Part shown: piece by piece, positions 28,731 to 36,582 of the stretch | How positions within the stretch are numbered: position 1 is the stretch's first letter | How the letters are laid out: the number at the start of each line of letters is the position of its first letter | Notes under the pieces: generated by a model | Told to the model about the DNA's origin: nothing | What the model saw: the letters and a program-made list of their open reading frames with translations, nothing else | Databases searched by the model: none | Position numbers and translations under genes: made by a program | Source of the DNA: Streptomyces collinus Tu 365 | GTDB lineage: Bacteria; Actinomycetota; Actinomycetes; Streptomycetales; Streptomycetaceae | Reading direction: 5' to 3' | Assembly (NCBI RefSeq): GCF_000444875.1 | Contig: NC_021985.1 | Location: 1,054,001 to 1,118,000 of the forward strand | DNA: 64,000 nt

Positions 28731-29783
28731 ATGAGCACACCCCCCGCGTCCTACACCCTGCCCGGACCGCCGGACATCGCCGGGAGCATGCGCCGCGAGC
28801 GGCGCACCGGGGCGATCCCCGGACTGCGCCACCGGCCGGCCGCGCCCGCCGACCCGCAGAAGGCCGCCGAGATCGATCGCCGCCTGGAGACCTGGGCCCG
28901 GGGTCTCGACCTGTTCCCCGAGGCCTGGAAGGGAGACTTCTCCGGCTTCCAGTTCGGCCGGGCGGTCGCCCTGCAGCACCCGGGCGCGCTCGACCTGGAC
29001 CGCCTGACGGTCGCCGGCCAGCTGCTGCTCGCCGAGAACGTGGTCGACTCCTGCTACTGCGAGGAGGACGAGGGCCGCGGCGGCGCGCGCCGGGGCCTCG
29101 GCGGCCGGCTGGTCATGGCCCAGTCGGCGCTCGACCCGTACCACGGCATCCCGGAGCTGGAGGAGGAGTGGCGCCAGGGCATGCGGGCCGACGGTCCGCT
29201 GCGCTCGTACCACTTCGCCCTCACCGACTACGCGGCGTTCGCCACGCCCAGCCAGACCACCCGGTTCGTGCACGACATCGCCCGGCTCCACCTGGGCTAC
29301 CTGGCCGAGGCCGCCTGGGCCGAGACCCGGTACGTGCCCCGGGTGTGGGAGTACCTGGTCATGCGGCAGTTCAACAACTTCCGCCCCTGCCTGTCGATCG
29401 TCGACGCGGTGGACGGCTACGAACTGCCCGAGCAGCTCTACGCCCGCCCCGAGGTCCAGCGGATCACCGCTCTGGCCTGCAACGCGACCACGATCGTCAA
29501 CGACCTGTACTCCTTCACCAAGGAGCTGGCGAGCGATCCCGACCATCTCAACCTGCCGCAGGTCGTCGCCGCCAACGAGCGGTGCGGGCTGAAGGCCGCC
29601 TATCTGCGGTCCGTCGAGATCCACAACCGGATCATGGACGCCTTCGAGGAGGAGTCGGCCCTCCTCTCCGCCGGCTCGCCCCTCGTGGAGCGCTACGCCC
29701 AGGGGCTCGCCGCCTGGGTGTCCGGCAACCACGAGTGGCACGCCACCAACACCCACCGCTACCACCTGCCCGACTACTGGTGA
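28731..29783 (+). CDS. 2-methylisoborneol synthase (class I terpene cyclase)
   Basis: 350 residues. Cyclises 2-methyl-GPP to 2-methylisoborneol, the earthy-musty odorant. The NSE metal motif is NDLYSFTKE; the effector-type RY pair is near the C-terminus (THRYHLPDYW). The aspartate-rich motif reads DSCYCEED, whereas the characterised S. coelicolor enzyme has DDCYCED, so one acidic metal ligand appears changed to serine. The N-terminal Pro/Gly/Arg-rich tail (~45 residues, TLPGPPDIAGSM, RTGAIPGLRHRP) corresponds to the disordered cargo-loading region that targets the cyclase into the encapsulin, but it is much shorter than the ~100 residues of some homologues (about 440 aa in total). ATG with GGGAG upstream; no in-frame extension is possible into the encapsulin gene without loss of that gene's stop. 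Confidence 0.93.
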   Translation: MSTPPASYTLPGPPDIAGSMRRERRTGAIPGLRHRPAAPADPQKAAEIDRRLETWARGLDLFPEAWKGDFSGFQFGRAVALQHPGALDLDRLTVAGQLLLAENVVDSCYCEEDEGRGGARRGLGGRLVMAQSALDPYHGIPELEEEWRQGMRADGPLRSYHFALTDYAAFATPSQTTRFVHDIARLHLGYLAEAAWAETRYVPRVWEYLVMRQFNNFRPCLSIVDAVDGYELPEQLYARPEVQRITALACNATTIVNDLYSFTKELASDPDHLNLPQVVAANERCGLKAAYLRSVEIHNRIMDAFEEESALLSAGSPLVERYAQGLAAWVSGNHEWHATNTHRYHLPDYW

Positions 29784-29848
29784 GCAGCCCGCTTCACCAC
29801 CGTGCTCCACCGAACGAGAACCGTCACATGAGCCACGAGGAGTCACCG

Positions 29849-30727
29849 TTGACGACCGTCCCCGTCGCCCGGACCGCGCCCGCCCCGGTGCCGGCCCAGT
29901 CCACGTACCAGAGCCGTGTCGCGGACTACTGGAACGCCGAGGAGAACCCGGTCAACCTCGACCTCGGGAAGATCGACGACCTGTACCACCACCACTACGG
30001 CATCGGCGCCGCCGACCGTTCCGTGCTCGACGAGCCCGACGCCGCCCTGCGCAGGGAGCTGCTCACCACCGAGCTGCACCGCCTGGAGCACGCCCAGGCC
30101 GAACTGCTCGCCCGGCACCTCGGGCCGCTCACCCCCGCCGACCGGGTCTTCGACGCCGGCTGCGGCCGCGGCGGCGGCAGCGTCGTGGCCCATCTGCGGT
30201 ACGGCTGTCACGCGGACGGCGTGACCCTGTCCACCAAGCAGGCCGACTTCGCCAACGAGCAGGCGCGCGAGCGGGGCATCGGCGACAAGGTCCGCTACCA
30301 CCACCGCAACATGCTCGACACCGGCTTCACGTCGGGGGCGTACGCGGCGTCCTGGAACAACGAGTCCACGATGTACGTCGAGCTGGACCTGCTGTTCGCC
30401 GAGCACGCCCGGCTGCTGCGCCGGGGCGGGCGGTACGTGACCATCACCGGCTGCTACAACGACACCTACGGGCGGGCGTCGCGCGAGGTCTCGCTGATCA
30501 ACGCGCACTACATCTGCGACATCCACCCGCGCTCGGCGTACTTCCGGGCCATGGCCGACAACCGGCTGGTGCCGGTGCACGTCGAGGACCTGACGGAGGC
30601 GACGATCCCGTACTGGGAGCTGCGCCGGGAGGCAGACCACCTGGTCACGGGCATCGAGGACACGTTCCTGTCCGCGTACCGCAACGGCAGCTTCCAGTAC
30701 CTGCTCATCGTGGCCGACCGGGTCTAG
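29849..30727 (+). CDS. Geranyl diphosphate 2-C-methyltransferase
   Basis: 292 residues with the TTG start, equal in length to the characterised S. coelicolor enzyme and with the same MTT- N-terminus. SAM-binding motif I is VFDAGCGRGGGS; ASWNNESTMYV and YVTITGCYND are signature segments of this family. It uses SAM to methylate C2 of GPP, supplying 2-methyl-GPP to the cyclase encoded just upstream. Start choice: GAGGAG lies 6 bp before TTG 29849; an ATG at 29828 (MSHEESPL) has no good ribosome site. Last gene of the three-gene operon; a hairpin follows. Confidence 0.95.
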   Translation: MTTVPVARTAPAPVPAQSTYQSRVADYWNAEENPVNLDLGKIDDLYHHHYGIGAADRSVLDEPDAALRRELLTTELHRLEHAQAELLARHLGPLTPADRVFDAGCGRGGGSVVAHLRYGCHADGVTLSTKQADFANEQARERGIGDKVRYHHRNMLDTGFTSGAYAASWNNESTMYVELDLLFAEHARLLRRGGRYVTITGCYNDTYGRASREVSLINAHYICDIHPRSAYFRAMADNRLVPVHVEDLTEATIPYWELRREADHLVTGIEDTFLSAYRNGSFQYLLIVADRV

Positions 30728-30785
30728 CCCGCGGGCCCGGCCGAGCGGGGAGCCGCGGCCACCGGCCCGGCCCCGGCGGACGGCT

Positions 30786-30805
30786 CCCGGCGCGTGAGCG
30801 CCGGG
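30786..30805. terminator. Hairpin between methyltransferase and VOC genes
   Basis: CCCGGCGC-GTGA-GCGCCGGG, perfect 8-bp stem with tetraloop, between two convergent genes. Likely bidirectional. Confidence 0.7.
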
Positions 30806-30838
30806 GTCCCGCCGGGGCCGGGCGACGGCCGTGGTCCG

Positions 30839-31321
30839 CTACTCCCCCGCGTACGCCTTGTCGAGCGCGGCCACGTCGAGCTTGCCCATCGCCATCATGG
30901 CCTTGGTGACACGCTCGACCTTCGCCGGGTCGGGGTCGTGGATCATGTCGCCCAGCCGGTCGTAGACGACCTGCCAGGAGACGCCGTAGCGGTCCTTGAG
31001 CCAGCCGCAGGGGCCGTGCTCGCCGCCGTTCTCGACGAGCACGGCCCAGTAGTGGTCGATCTCCTCCTGGTCGGAACACGGGATCTGGAAGGAGACGGCT
31101 TCGGAGAACGTGAACTGGGGGCCGCCGTTCAGCGCGATGAACCGCTGGCCGCCGGCGGTGAACTCGACGGTGAGCACGGCACCGGTCTCGCCGTACCCGG
31201 ACTCGGTGTACCGGCTGACCCGGCCGAGACCGGCGTTCTTGAAGACGGACACATAGAACTCGGCGGCCTCCTCGGCCTGGCCGTCGAACCAGAGACACGT
31301 GGTGAACGCGTCGGCGGTCAT
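30839..31321 (-). CDS. VOC-superfamily protein, PhnB/3-demethylubiquinone-type
   Basis: 160 residues. The pattern TTCLWFDGQAEEAAEFYVSVFKNA, FIALNGGPQFTFSEAVSF, GWLKDRYGVSWQVV and the C-terminal KVERVTKAMMAMGKLDVAALDKAY is that of the PhnB-like family often mislabelled 3-demethylubiquinone methyltransferase. It is a glyoxalase fold, probably metal- or ligand-binding; the substrate is unknown. ATG with AGGAGG at 5 bp. Divergent from the epoxide hydrolase gene. Confidence 0.9.
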   Translation of the reverse strand: MTADAFTTCLWFDGQAEEAAEFYVSVFKNAGLGRVSRYTESGYGETGAVLTVEFTAGGQRFIALNGGPQFTFSEAVSFQIPCSDQEEIDHYWAVLVENGGEHGPCGWLKDRYGVSWQVVYDRLGDMIHDPDPAKVERVTKAMMAMGKLDVAALDKAYAGE

Positions 31322-31443
31322 GAGCACCTCCTGGGCTGGGGAACACGGTCATCGGTATCGACCCGGCGGCGAGGCCAAACTCATCGGCCGGCCCCCGACC
31401 GGCCTCCCGGGCGGCGGGCGCCGTGCCCACTAGCATCCGCGCC

Positions 31444-32661
31444 ATGACGTCTGCGTCCACCGAGACCATCCGGCCGTTCCGCCTCGCGATCCCGCAGAGC
31501 GACCTGGACGACCTGCACGACCGCCTCGACCGCACCCGCTGGCCGGCCGAGCTGCCCGGGGCGGGCTGGGAGTACGGGGTCCCCGGCGGCTACCTGCGGG
31601 AACTGGCCCGGTACTGGCGGCACGGCTACGACTGGCGGGCGGCCGAGGCGCGGCTCAACGAGTGGCCGCAGTTCACCACCACGATCGACGGGGCGCGCGT
31701 CCACTTCGCGCATGTGCGTTCCCCCGAGCCGGACGCGACCCCGCTGGTCCTCACCCACGGCTGGCCCGGCTCGATCGTCGAGTTCCTGGACGTGGTCGGG
31801 CCGCTCACCGACCCGGTGGCGCACGGCGGTGAGGCGGCGGACGCCTTCCACGTGGTCGTCCCCGGCATCCCCGGCTTCGGGCTGTCCGGGCCGACGGAGG
31901 AGTCCGGCTGGGAGGCGGGCCGGGTCGCCGACGCGTGGGCCGAGCTGATGCGCCGGCTCGGCTACGAGCGGTTCGGTGCGCACGGCGGCGACTGGGGCGC
32001 GGCCGTCTCGCGGGAGCTGGGCCGCGCCCACCCCGGCCGGGTGACCGGCGTGCACCTCACCCTGCTGCCCGGCGCGCAGGCGGCGGCCGAGCCCGGCGCC
32101 GGTGAGCTGGACCGGCTGGCGCCGCGGGAGCGGGAGAACACGCTCGCTTCGTGGCGGCGGTGGGACGAGTGGTCGCGCGAGGGCACCGGGTACGCGGTGC
32201 TGCAGTCGACCAGGCCGCACACCCTGGCGTACGCGCTGACGGACTCCCCCGTCGGTCAGCTCGCGTGGATCGTCGAGAAGTTCCGGGAGTGGAGCGACTG
32301 CGCCGAGGTGCCGGAGGAGGCCGTCGACCGGGACCGGCTGCTGACGAACGTCATACTGTACTGGCTGACCGGCACGGCCGGTTCGTCCGCGCGCCTCTAC
32401 TACGAGCGGGCGCACGCCCGGGGCCGGTCCGCCCGGCCCGCCGAGCCGTCCACGGTGCCGACCGCCCTGGCCCTGTTCCCCGCCGAGCTCCTGATCCCGT
32501 TGCGGCACCGGGCGGAGCGGACGGAGAACATCGTGCGCTGGACCGAGTTCGACCGGGGCGGCCACTTCGCCGCCCTGGAGCAGCCGGACCTGCTGGTCGC
32601 CGACGTCCGGGCCTTCTTCCGGCAGCTACGGGGCAAGGGCGTGGACCAGGACGCGGACTGA
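31444..32661 (+). CDS. Epoxide hydrolase (EHN domain, alpha/beta hydrolase)
   Basis: 405 residues. The N-terminal EHN domain (~8-110: IRPFRLAIPQSDLDDLHDRLDRTRWP) precedes an alpha/beta hydrolase core with oxyanion motif HGWPGS and nucleophile aspartate in HGGDWGA; the histidine of the charge relay is in FDRGGHFAALEQPD. Resembles microsomal-type epoxide hydrolases, which open epoxides to diols. No signal peptide or membrane anchor. Starts at an ATG only 122 bp from the divergent VOC gene. Confidence 0.9.
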   Translation: MTSASTETIRPFRLAIPQSDLDDLHDRLDRTRWPAELPGAGWEYGVPGGYLRELARYWRHGYDWRAAEARLNEWPQFTTTIDGARVHFAHVRSPEPDATPLVLTHGWPGSIVEFLDVVGPLTDPVAHGGEAADAFHVVVPGIPGFGLSGPTEESGWEAGRVADAWAELMRRLGYERFGAHGGDWGAAVSRELGRAHPGRVTGVHLTLLPGAQAAAEPGAGELDRLAPRERENTLASWRRWDEWSREGTGYAVLQSTRPHTLAYALTDSPVGQLAWIVEKFREWSDCAEVPEEAVDRDRLLTNVILYWLTGTAGSSARLYYERAHARGRSARPAEPSTVPTALALFPAELLIPLRHRAERTENIVRWTEFDRGGHFAALEQPDLLVADVRAFFRQLRGKGVDQDAD

Positions 32662-32667
32662 GACGCG

Positions 32668-32713
32668 GACACGGCCCGGGTCCGAGGCCCGGCCCGAGGT
32701 GCGGACCGGGCCG
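32668..32713. terminator. Long inverted repeat after the epoxide hydrolase gene
   Basis: ACGGCCCGGGTCCG pairs with CGGACCGGGCCGT (one bulged base) across an ~18-nt loop, between convergent genes. Confidence 0.5.
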
Positions 32714-32728
32714 TCCGGCGGGCGGCCC

Positions 32729-33124
32729 TCAGGCCGCCAGGCACAGCCCGTCGTAGCGCCGGACCTGGTGACCGGGCGCCCCGGCCGGCCGGCGTCGCAC
32801 CTCCGCGTGCCGGGTCAGCTCGCCGTGCGTGCGGGACAGCAGGTCGCCGAGGCCCAGGCCGAGCGCGTGGGCCGCGGCGGCGAGCACCTCGGAGGACGCC
32901 TCCTTGCGGCCGCGTTCGATCTCGGAGAGATAGGGCAGGGAGATCCGGGCCTCCTCGGCCACGTCCCGCAGGGTGCGCTCCTGCGCCAGCCGCTCGCGGC
33001 GCAGCACCTCACCGACCAGATCACGCCACAACGGCTCCCGGGGCGCCGCTTGCGGGGCCTGCGGACGGGCGGGCCCGGGGCGCAGCGGGATCACCTGGGC
33101 TTCGTCGCTCACCTGGTCGGTCAT
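32729..33124 (-). CDS. XRE-family helix-turn-helix regulator, ClgR-like
   Basis: 131 residues. A Pro/Ala-rich N-terminus (~1-30) precedes an XRE HTH (~35-95). The core LVGEVLRRERLAQERTLRDVAEEARISLPYLSEIERGRKEASSEVLAAAAHALGL closely follows ClgR, the activator of clp protease genes in actinobacteria, so this is a ClgR paralogue. The C-terminal AA tail (GLCLAA) recalls the Clp-degradable C-termini of ClgR/PopR, suggesting regulated turnover (inference). Divergent from the SigB-type sigma gene. Confidence 0.87.
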   Translation of the reverse strand: MTDQVSDEAQVIPLRPGPARPQAPQAAPREPLWRDLVGEVLRRERLAQERTLRDVAEEARISLPYLSEIERGRKEASSEVLAAAAHALGLGLGDLLSRTHGELTRHAEVRRRPAGAPGHQVRRYDGLCLAA

Positions 33125-33208
33125 ACCCTCACCCTAGGACCCGGCCGTGTCGTCCCACCCGGGGAACGACGGTTTCCGGCCAGTGCCGGACGCGGAGAGC
33201 ATACGGGG

Positions 33209-33231
33209 CGTCACGGCGGGTACGCGTGACG
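33209..33231. promoter_or_regulatory. Dyad between the XRE and sigma factor genes
   Basis: CGTCACG-N9-CGTGACG, perfect 7-bp arms, in the 237-bp divergent intergenic region. Candidate regulator site; the binding protein is unknown. Confidence 0.4.
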
Positions 33232-33361
33232 TGAACGAAGCAGCGGGGTAGGCATGACAGCCCGGATTCCGGGTACCCGGGGAGCAGTCATCTGGGTTTG
33301 GAGTCGGGCACAGGAGGGCCGCGGAGGCGGCCGTCGCACCGTGACTTTCGTGGGAGAGGCA

Positions 33362-34249
33362 ATGAAAACCGCCGTGATCCGGTCGGAAGCAGGGTTCGTC
33401 GAAGAGACCGGGCACGCCAGGACGGGTGAGGCGGCGCTGCCCGGTATCGAGGACCCGGCCTCCGTCGCGCCGCGTGACGCGCGGGAGCTGTCCCGCCAGT
33501 TCTTCCGCCGACTGACCGAGCTGGAAGAGGGCACGCTCGAGTACCAGTACGCGCGCAACACCCTCATCGAGATGAACATGTCGCTCGTCCGCTTCGCGGC
33601 CGGCCGGTTCCGGGGCCGCGGCGACGACATGGAGGACGTCGTCCAGACCGGCATGATCGGCCTGATCAAGGCGATCGACCGGTTCGAGCTGGCGCGCGAG
33701 GTCGAGTTCACCTCCTTCGCGCTGCCGTACATCGTGGGCGAGATCAAGCGGTTCTTCCGTGACACCACCTGGGCCGTGCACGTGCCGCGCCGGCTGCAGG
33801 AGCTGCGCGTGGAGCTGGCCAAGGCCCGCGAGGAGCTGTCCAGCCGGCTCGACCGGGACCCGACCGTCGCCGAGCTGGCCACGCTCATGAACCTCTCCGA
33901 GGAGGAGGTGGTCGAGGGCCAGCTCGCCTCGAACGGGTACAACTCCTCCTCCCTGGACGCCGCGCTCACCGGTGACGGCCCCGAGGACGGCGAGGCCGTG
34001 CTCGCGGACTTCATCGGGGTGGAGGAGGAGGGCCTCAGGCTCGTCGAGGACTTCCACGCACTGGCCCCCCTGATGGCCGAGCTCAGCGACCGTGACCGGC
34101 AGATCATCCACATGCGGTTCGTGGAGGAGGCGACCCAGGCGGAGATCGGGGAACGCCTCGGCTGCTCCCAGATGCACGTGTCCCGCCTGATCAAGCGCAT
34201 CATCGCGCGGCTGCGCCAGGGGATGCTGGGCGAACTCGGCTGCGCCTGA
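33362..34249 (+). CDS. SigB/SigF-family stress sigma factor
   Basis: 295 residues with regions 2 (MSLVRFAAGRFRGRGDDMEDVVQTGMIGLIKAIDRFE, then FTSFALPYIVGEIKRFFRDTTW), 3 (VPRRLQELRVELAKAREEL) and 4 (LSDRDRQIIHMRFVEEATQAEIGERLGCSQMHVSRLIKRI). This is the Streptomyces SigB/F/G/H/I-type group that directs RNA polymerase to osmotic, oxidative and developmental stress promoters and is held by RsbW-type anti-sigma factors. ATG chosen for GGGAG at ~5 bp; the upstream ATG at 33254 adds an unlikely 36-residue head. It converges with an RsbW-type gene, a candidate partner. Confidence 0.93.
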   Translation: MKTAVIRSEAGFVEETGHARTGEAALPGIEDPASVAPRDARELSRQFFRRLTELEEGTLEYQYARNTLIEMNMSLVRFAAGRFRGRGDDMEDVVQTGMIGLIKAIDRFELAREVEFTSFALPYIVGEIKRFFRDTTWAVHVPRRLQELRVELAKAREELSSRLDRDPTVAELATLMNLSEEEVVEGQLASNGYNSSSLDAALTGDGPEDGEAVLADFIGVEEEGLRLVEDFHALAPLMAELSDRDRQIIHMRFVEEATQAEIGERLGCSQMHVSRLIKRIIARLRQGMLGELGCA

Positions 34250-34260
34250 CCGAACGGAAC

Positions 34261-34295
34261 GGCGGGCCCCGGCGCGCGGTGCGCCGGGGCCCGCC
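34261..34295. terminator. Strong bidirectional terminator between sigma and RsbW-type genes
   Basis: Perfect 15-bp stem (GGCGGGCCCCGGCGC / GCGCCGGGGCCCGCC) with loop GCGGT, midway between the convergent genes. Confidence 0.85.
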
Positions 34296-34315
34296 GGGGC
34301 CACTGCCCTCCGGGT

Positions 34316-34765
34316 CTACTTGAGATCCACCCGCGCGCACACGCGTTTGCCGACGGGGACGCGCTGCACGGTCACCTGCGAGGCGACCGCGTGCACGATC
34401 TCCAGGCCGTGGCGGCCCACACGCTCGGGATTCCTGGGGAACCGGCGGGGCAGGGCCGCGTTGCTGTCGTACACGGCCACCTCGACGGCGGTGTCGGTTC
34501 CCTCGAGCTCCAGGATGTAGGGGCCGTTGCTGTGCTGGTCGGCGTTGGTGACGAGTTCGCTCACGACGAGGAGCAGTTCGCCGTCGGTCCGGCTGTCGAT
34601 GTCCGCGCACCACTCGGTCCTCAGCTGCTCGAGGAACTGGGCGGCGAAACCACGTGCCTCGGCGATGCATCCGGGTTCGCCGGTGTAGTGCGCCGCGCGT
34701 CGGAGCGGCTCCACGGGTACGTCGAAACCAGTCGGTATCACTGCCCCGCCCAGGTGTTCGGTCAT
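34316..34765 (-). CDS. RsbW-like ATP-binding protein (HATPase_c_2)
   Basis: 149 residues, GHKL ATPase fold of the serine-kinase/anti-sigma type. N-box ELVTNADQHS, G1-equivalent VYDSNAALPRR and G2 GRHGLEIV are typical of the abundant Streptomyces ATP-binding proteins. It could bind the SigB-type factor encoded convergently or an unlinked anti-anti-sigma factor; Streptomyces has dozens, so the pairing is only suggested. ATG with GAGAGAGACAGG upstream. Confidence 0.87.
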   Translation of the reverse strand: MTEHLGGAVIPTGFDVPVEPLRRAAHYTGEPGCIAEARGFAAQFLEQLRTEWCADIDSRTDGELLLVVSELVTNADQHSNGPYILELEGTDTAVEVAVYDSNAALPRRFPRNPERVGRHGLEIVHAVASQVTVQRVPVGKRVCARVDLK

Positions 34766-34890
34766 GCCTGTCTCTCTCGGGAATCCCGGTTCGGCCGATC
34801 GCTGTCGCACCCATCCTCGTACCCACAGGCGGCCACGGCAGTCCCCCCAGTGTGTTCGCCCACCGCGCACGGGACCCGCCGGGCCGTTTC

Positions 34891-36414
34891 TCAGGTCGCG
34901 GGAGTGCCGGCCGGAGGCTGTCCGGGCGCGCTCCCGGTGTCCGACCAGCCGCCCTGCGCGGAGGTTCCCGGGCCGGCCGGGCTCTGCGGTGACGAGGAGG
35001 TCACGGCCGAGGAGCCGGAGGTGCTGCCCTGCGAGAACGGGGCCGGGGAGGTGGGGGCCTGGGACGGGGACGACGGCGCCTCGGAGGAGCCGGATCCGGT
35101 CGTCGACGGCGACTCCGAGGACGGCGACTTCGAGGGGGACCCGGACGACGACTTGGAGGACGACCCGGACGGCGATGCGGACGACGATCCGGACGGCGGC
35201 TTCCCGCTCGAACCGGGCGGGGCCGAGCCGGAGGAGGCCGGCGGCGACGGCGAGGACGACGGGTTCGGCGACGTGGACGCCTTCGAGGGGCCGGTCGTCG
35301 CCGTGGGGGTCGGCGGGCAGGGCCCCACGGAGGCGCCCGGTGCGCCCGTCGTGCCGGGGCTGGACAGGCAGGAGACGGGCCGGTTCCAGGGGCGGGTGTC
35401 CCTCGGCGGCTCGGTGTGCCGGTCGTAGCGGGCGGTGTCGTCGCCGCGGCGGCGGTGGAACCAGTCGTCGCGGTGGGGGTCGTAGATCACGAAGACGTTG
35501 ACGACCTTGGGCGCCGGGGTCACCACGATGACGTTCGAGGGCCGGTAGGACGCCCAGCGGTCACCCGTCGGCCGCGGCGCGCGCTGGGCGACCGGCGGCG
35601 TCAGCGGGTTCCCGCAGACGCAGCGCGAGCGGGGCACGCCGTGCGCGTCGACCAGTACGGCGGTGCCGGCCTGGAGAACGGCCTGGTAGCTGGTGGCGCC
35701 GCCGCCCCGGTAGCCGTGGTTGGTCACCCGGGTGTCGGCGCGGAGCGTCACGGGGGTCAGCGAGCGCAGGTAGGCGGGGACGGCGCCGGGCCGGACGCCG
35801 ACCTGTGAGGCGTACGCGCGGTTCTTCGCCGGGTCGGCCTGCAGTGCCCTGATCTGCTTCTCGACGTCGCAGCTCGGACGGTTCCGGGTACCGCTGTAGA
35901 GGCCGGGGGCGCCGCCCTGGACGGCGCGCACCTCGTTGGCCGGTGCGGACGCCGTGCCCGAGGCGGTGGCGGCGCCCCGGGAGGTGGAGGTGCCCGGGAC
36001 GGTGGGCGCACCGGAGGGGGTCCTCGGCGGGGCGGTGCCGCCGGTGGCGGTCGAGTCCGTGAAGGGGTCGGGACCGGTCTGGTTCGCGGACTGCAGGAAG
36101 ACCTCGCCGCCCTTGGCCGAGGAGCCGCCGCCGGGACGGGTGAGGACCACCGCGACGACGGCCGCGGCGACCACGACGGCGGTGACGGCAGCGATCCGCG
36201 GGGTGTTCCGCCACCACGGCGGGTGCGGCTCCCCCGGGCCTGAACCGGCTCCGGACCCGCTTCCGGACCCACGTCCGCGCCCACCCCGGGAACCGGATCC
36301 GGAGCCGCCGCCCGGCGGTGGCGCGGGAGGTCCGGCGGGCGGCTGGGAGGGTCCCGACAGAGGGCCCGAGGGAGGCCCGGTCGGACGGCCGGAGGACGGA
36401 GGGTCGACGCTCAC
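34891..36414 (-). CDS. DUF6777 domain protein, membrane-anchored
   Basis: 507 residues. A Pro/Gly/Ser-rich cytoplasmic N-terminus (~1-75), one membrane helix (~80-102: IAAVTAVVVAAAVVAVVLT), an extracytoplasmic conserved domain (~110-330) with VFLQSANQTGPDPFTDS, GLYSGTRNRPSCDVEKQI, TNHGYRGGGATSYQAVLQ and RCVCGNPLTPP, then a ~130-residue Ser/Pro tail rich in SGS, SSP and SPS repeats. The family is confined to actinobacteria; function unknown. The low-complexity tail looks like a wall-spanning or glycosylated stalk. The GTG start has GGGAAGAAGG at 6 bp. Confidence 0.83.
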   Translation of the reverse strand: MSVDPPSSGRPTGPPSGPLSGPSQPPAGPPAPPPGGGSGSGSRGGRGRGSGSGSGAGSGPGEPHPPWWRNTPRIAAVTAVVVAAAVVAVVLTRPGGGSSAKGGEVFLQSANQTGPDPFTDSTATGGTAPPRTPSGAPTVPGTSTSRGAATASGTASAPANEVRAVQGGAPGLYSGTRNRPSCDVEKQIRALQADPAKNRAYASQVGVRPGAVPAYLRSLTPVTLRADTRVTNHGYRGGGATSYQAVLQAGTAVLVDAHGVPRSRCVCGNPLTPPVAQRAPRPTGDRWASYRPSNVIVVTPAPKVVNVFVIYDPHRDDWFHRRRGDDTARYDRHTEPPRDTRPWNRPVSCLSSPGTTGAPGASVGPCPPTPTATTGPSKASTSPNPSSSPSPPASSGSAPPGSSGKPPSGSSSASPSGSSSKSSSGSPSKSPSSESPSTTGSGSSEAPSSPSQAPTSPAPFSQGSTSGSSAVTSSSPQSPAGPGTSAQGGWSDTGSAPGQPPAGTPAT

Positions 36415-36582
36415 GAGGCCTTCTTCCCGTCGCGATGCGCGGCTTACTTCAAGAAAAGTCCCGTTTATTCTGTTCGCGGCGCTTCGAGCCCATTGTGTGC
36501 TCGGGTCCCAGGGGCCCCGCAAGCCGACGCGGACGGGCCACCCGGCGGGCGGGGCGGCCGGGTCCTGCTTAGCGTGGCAAAG

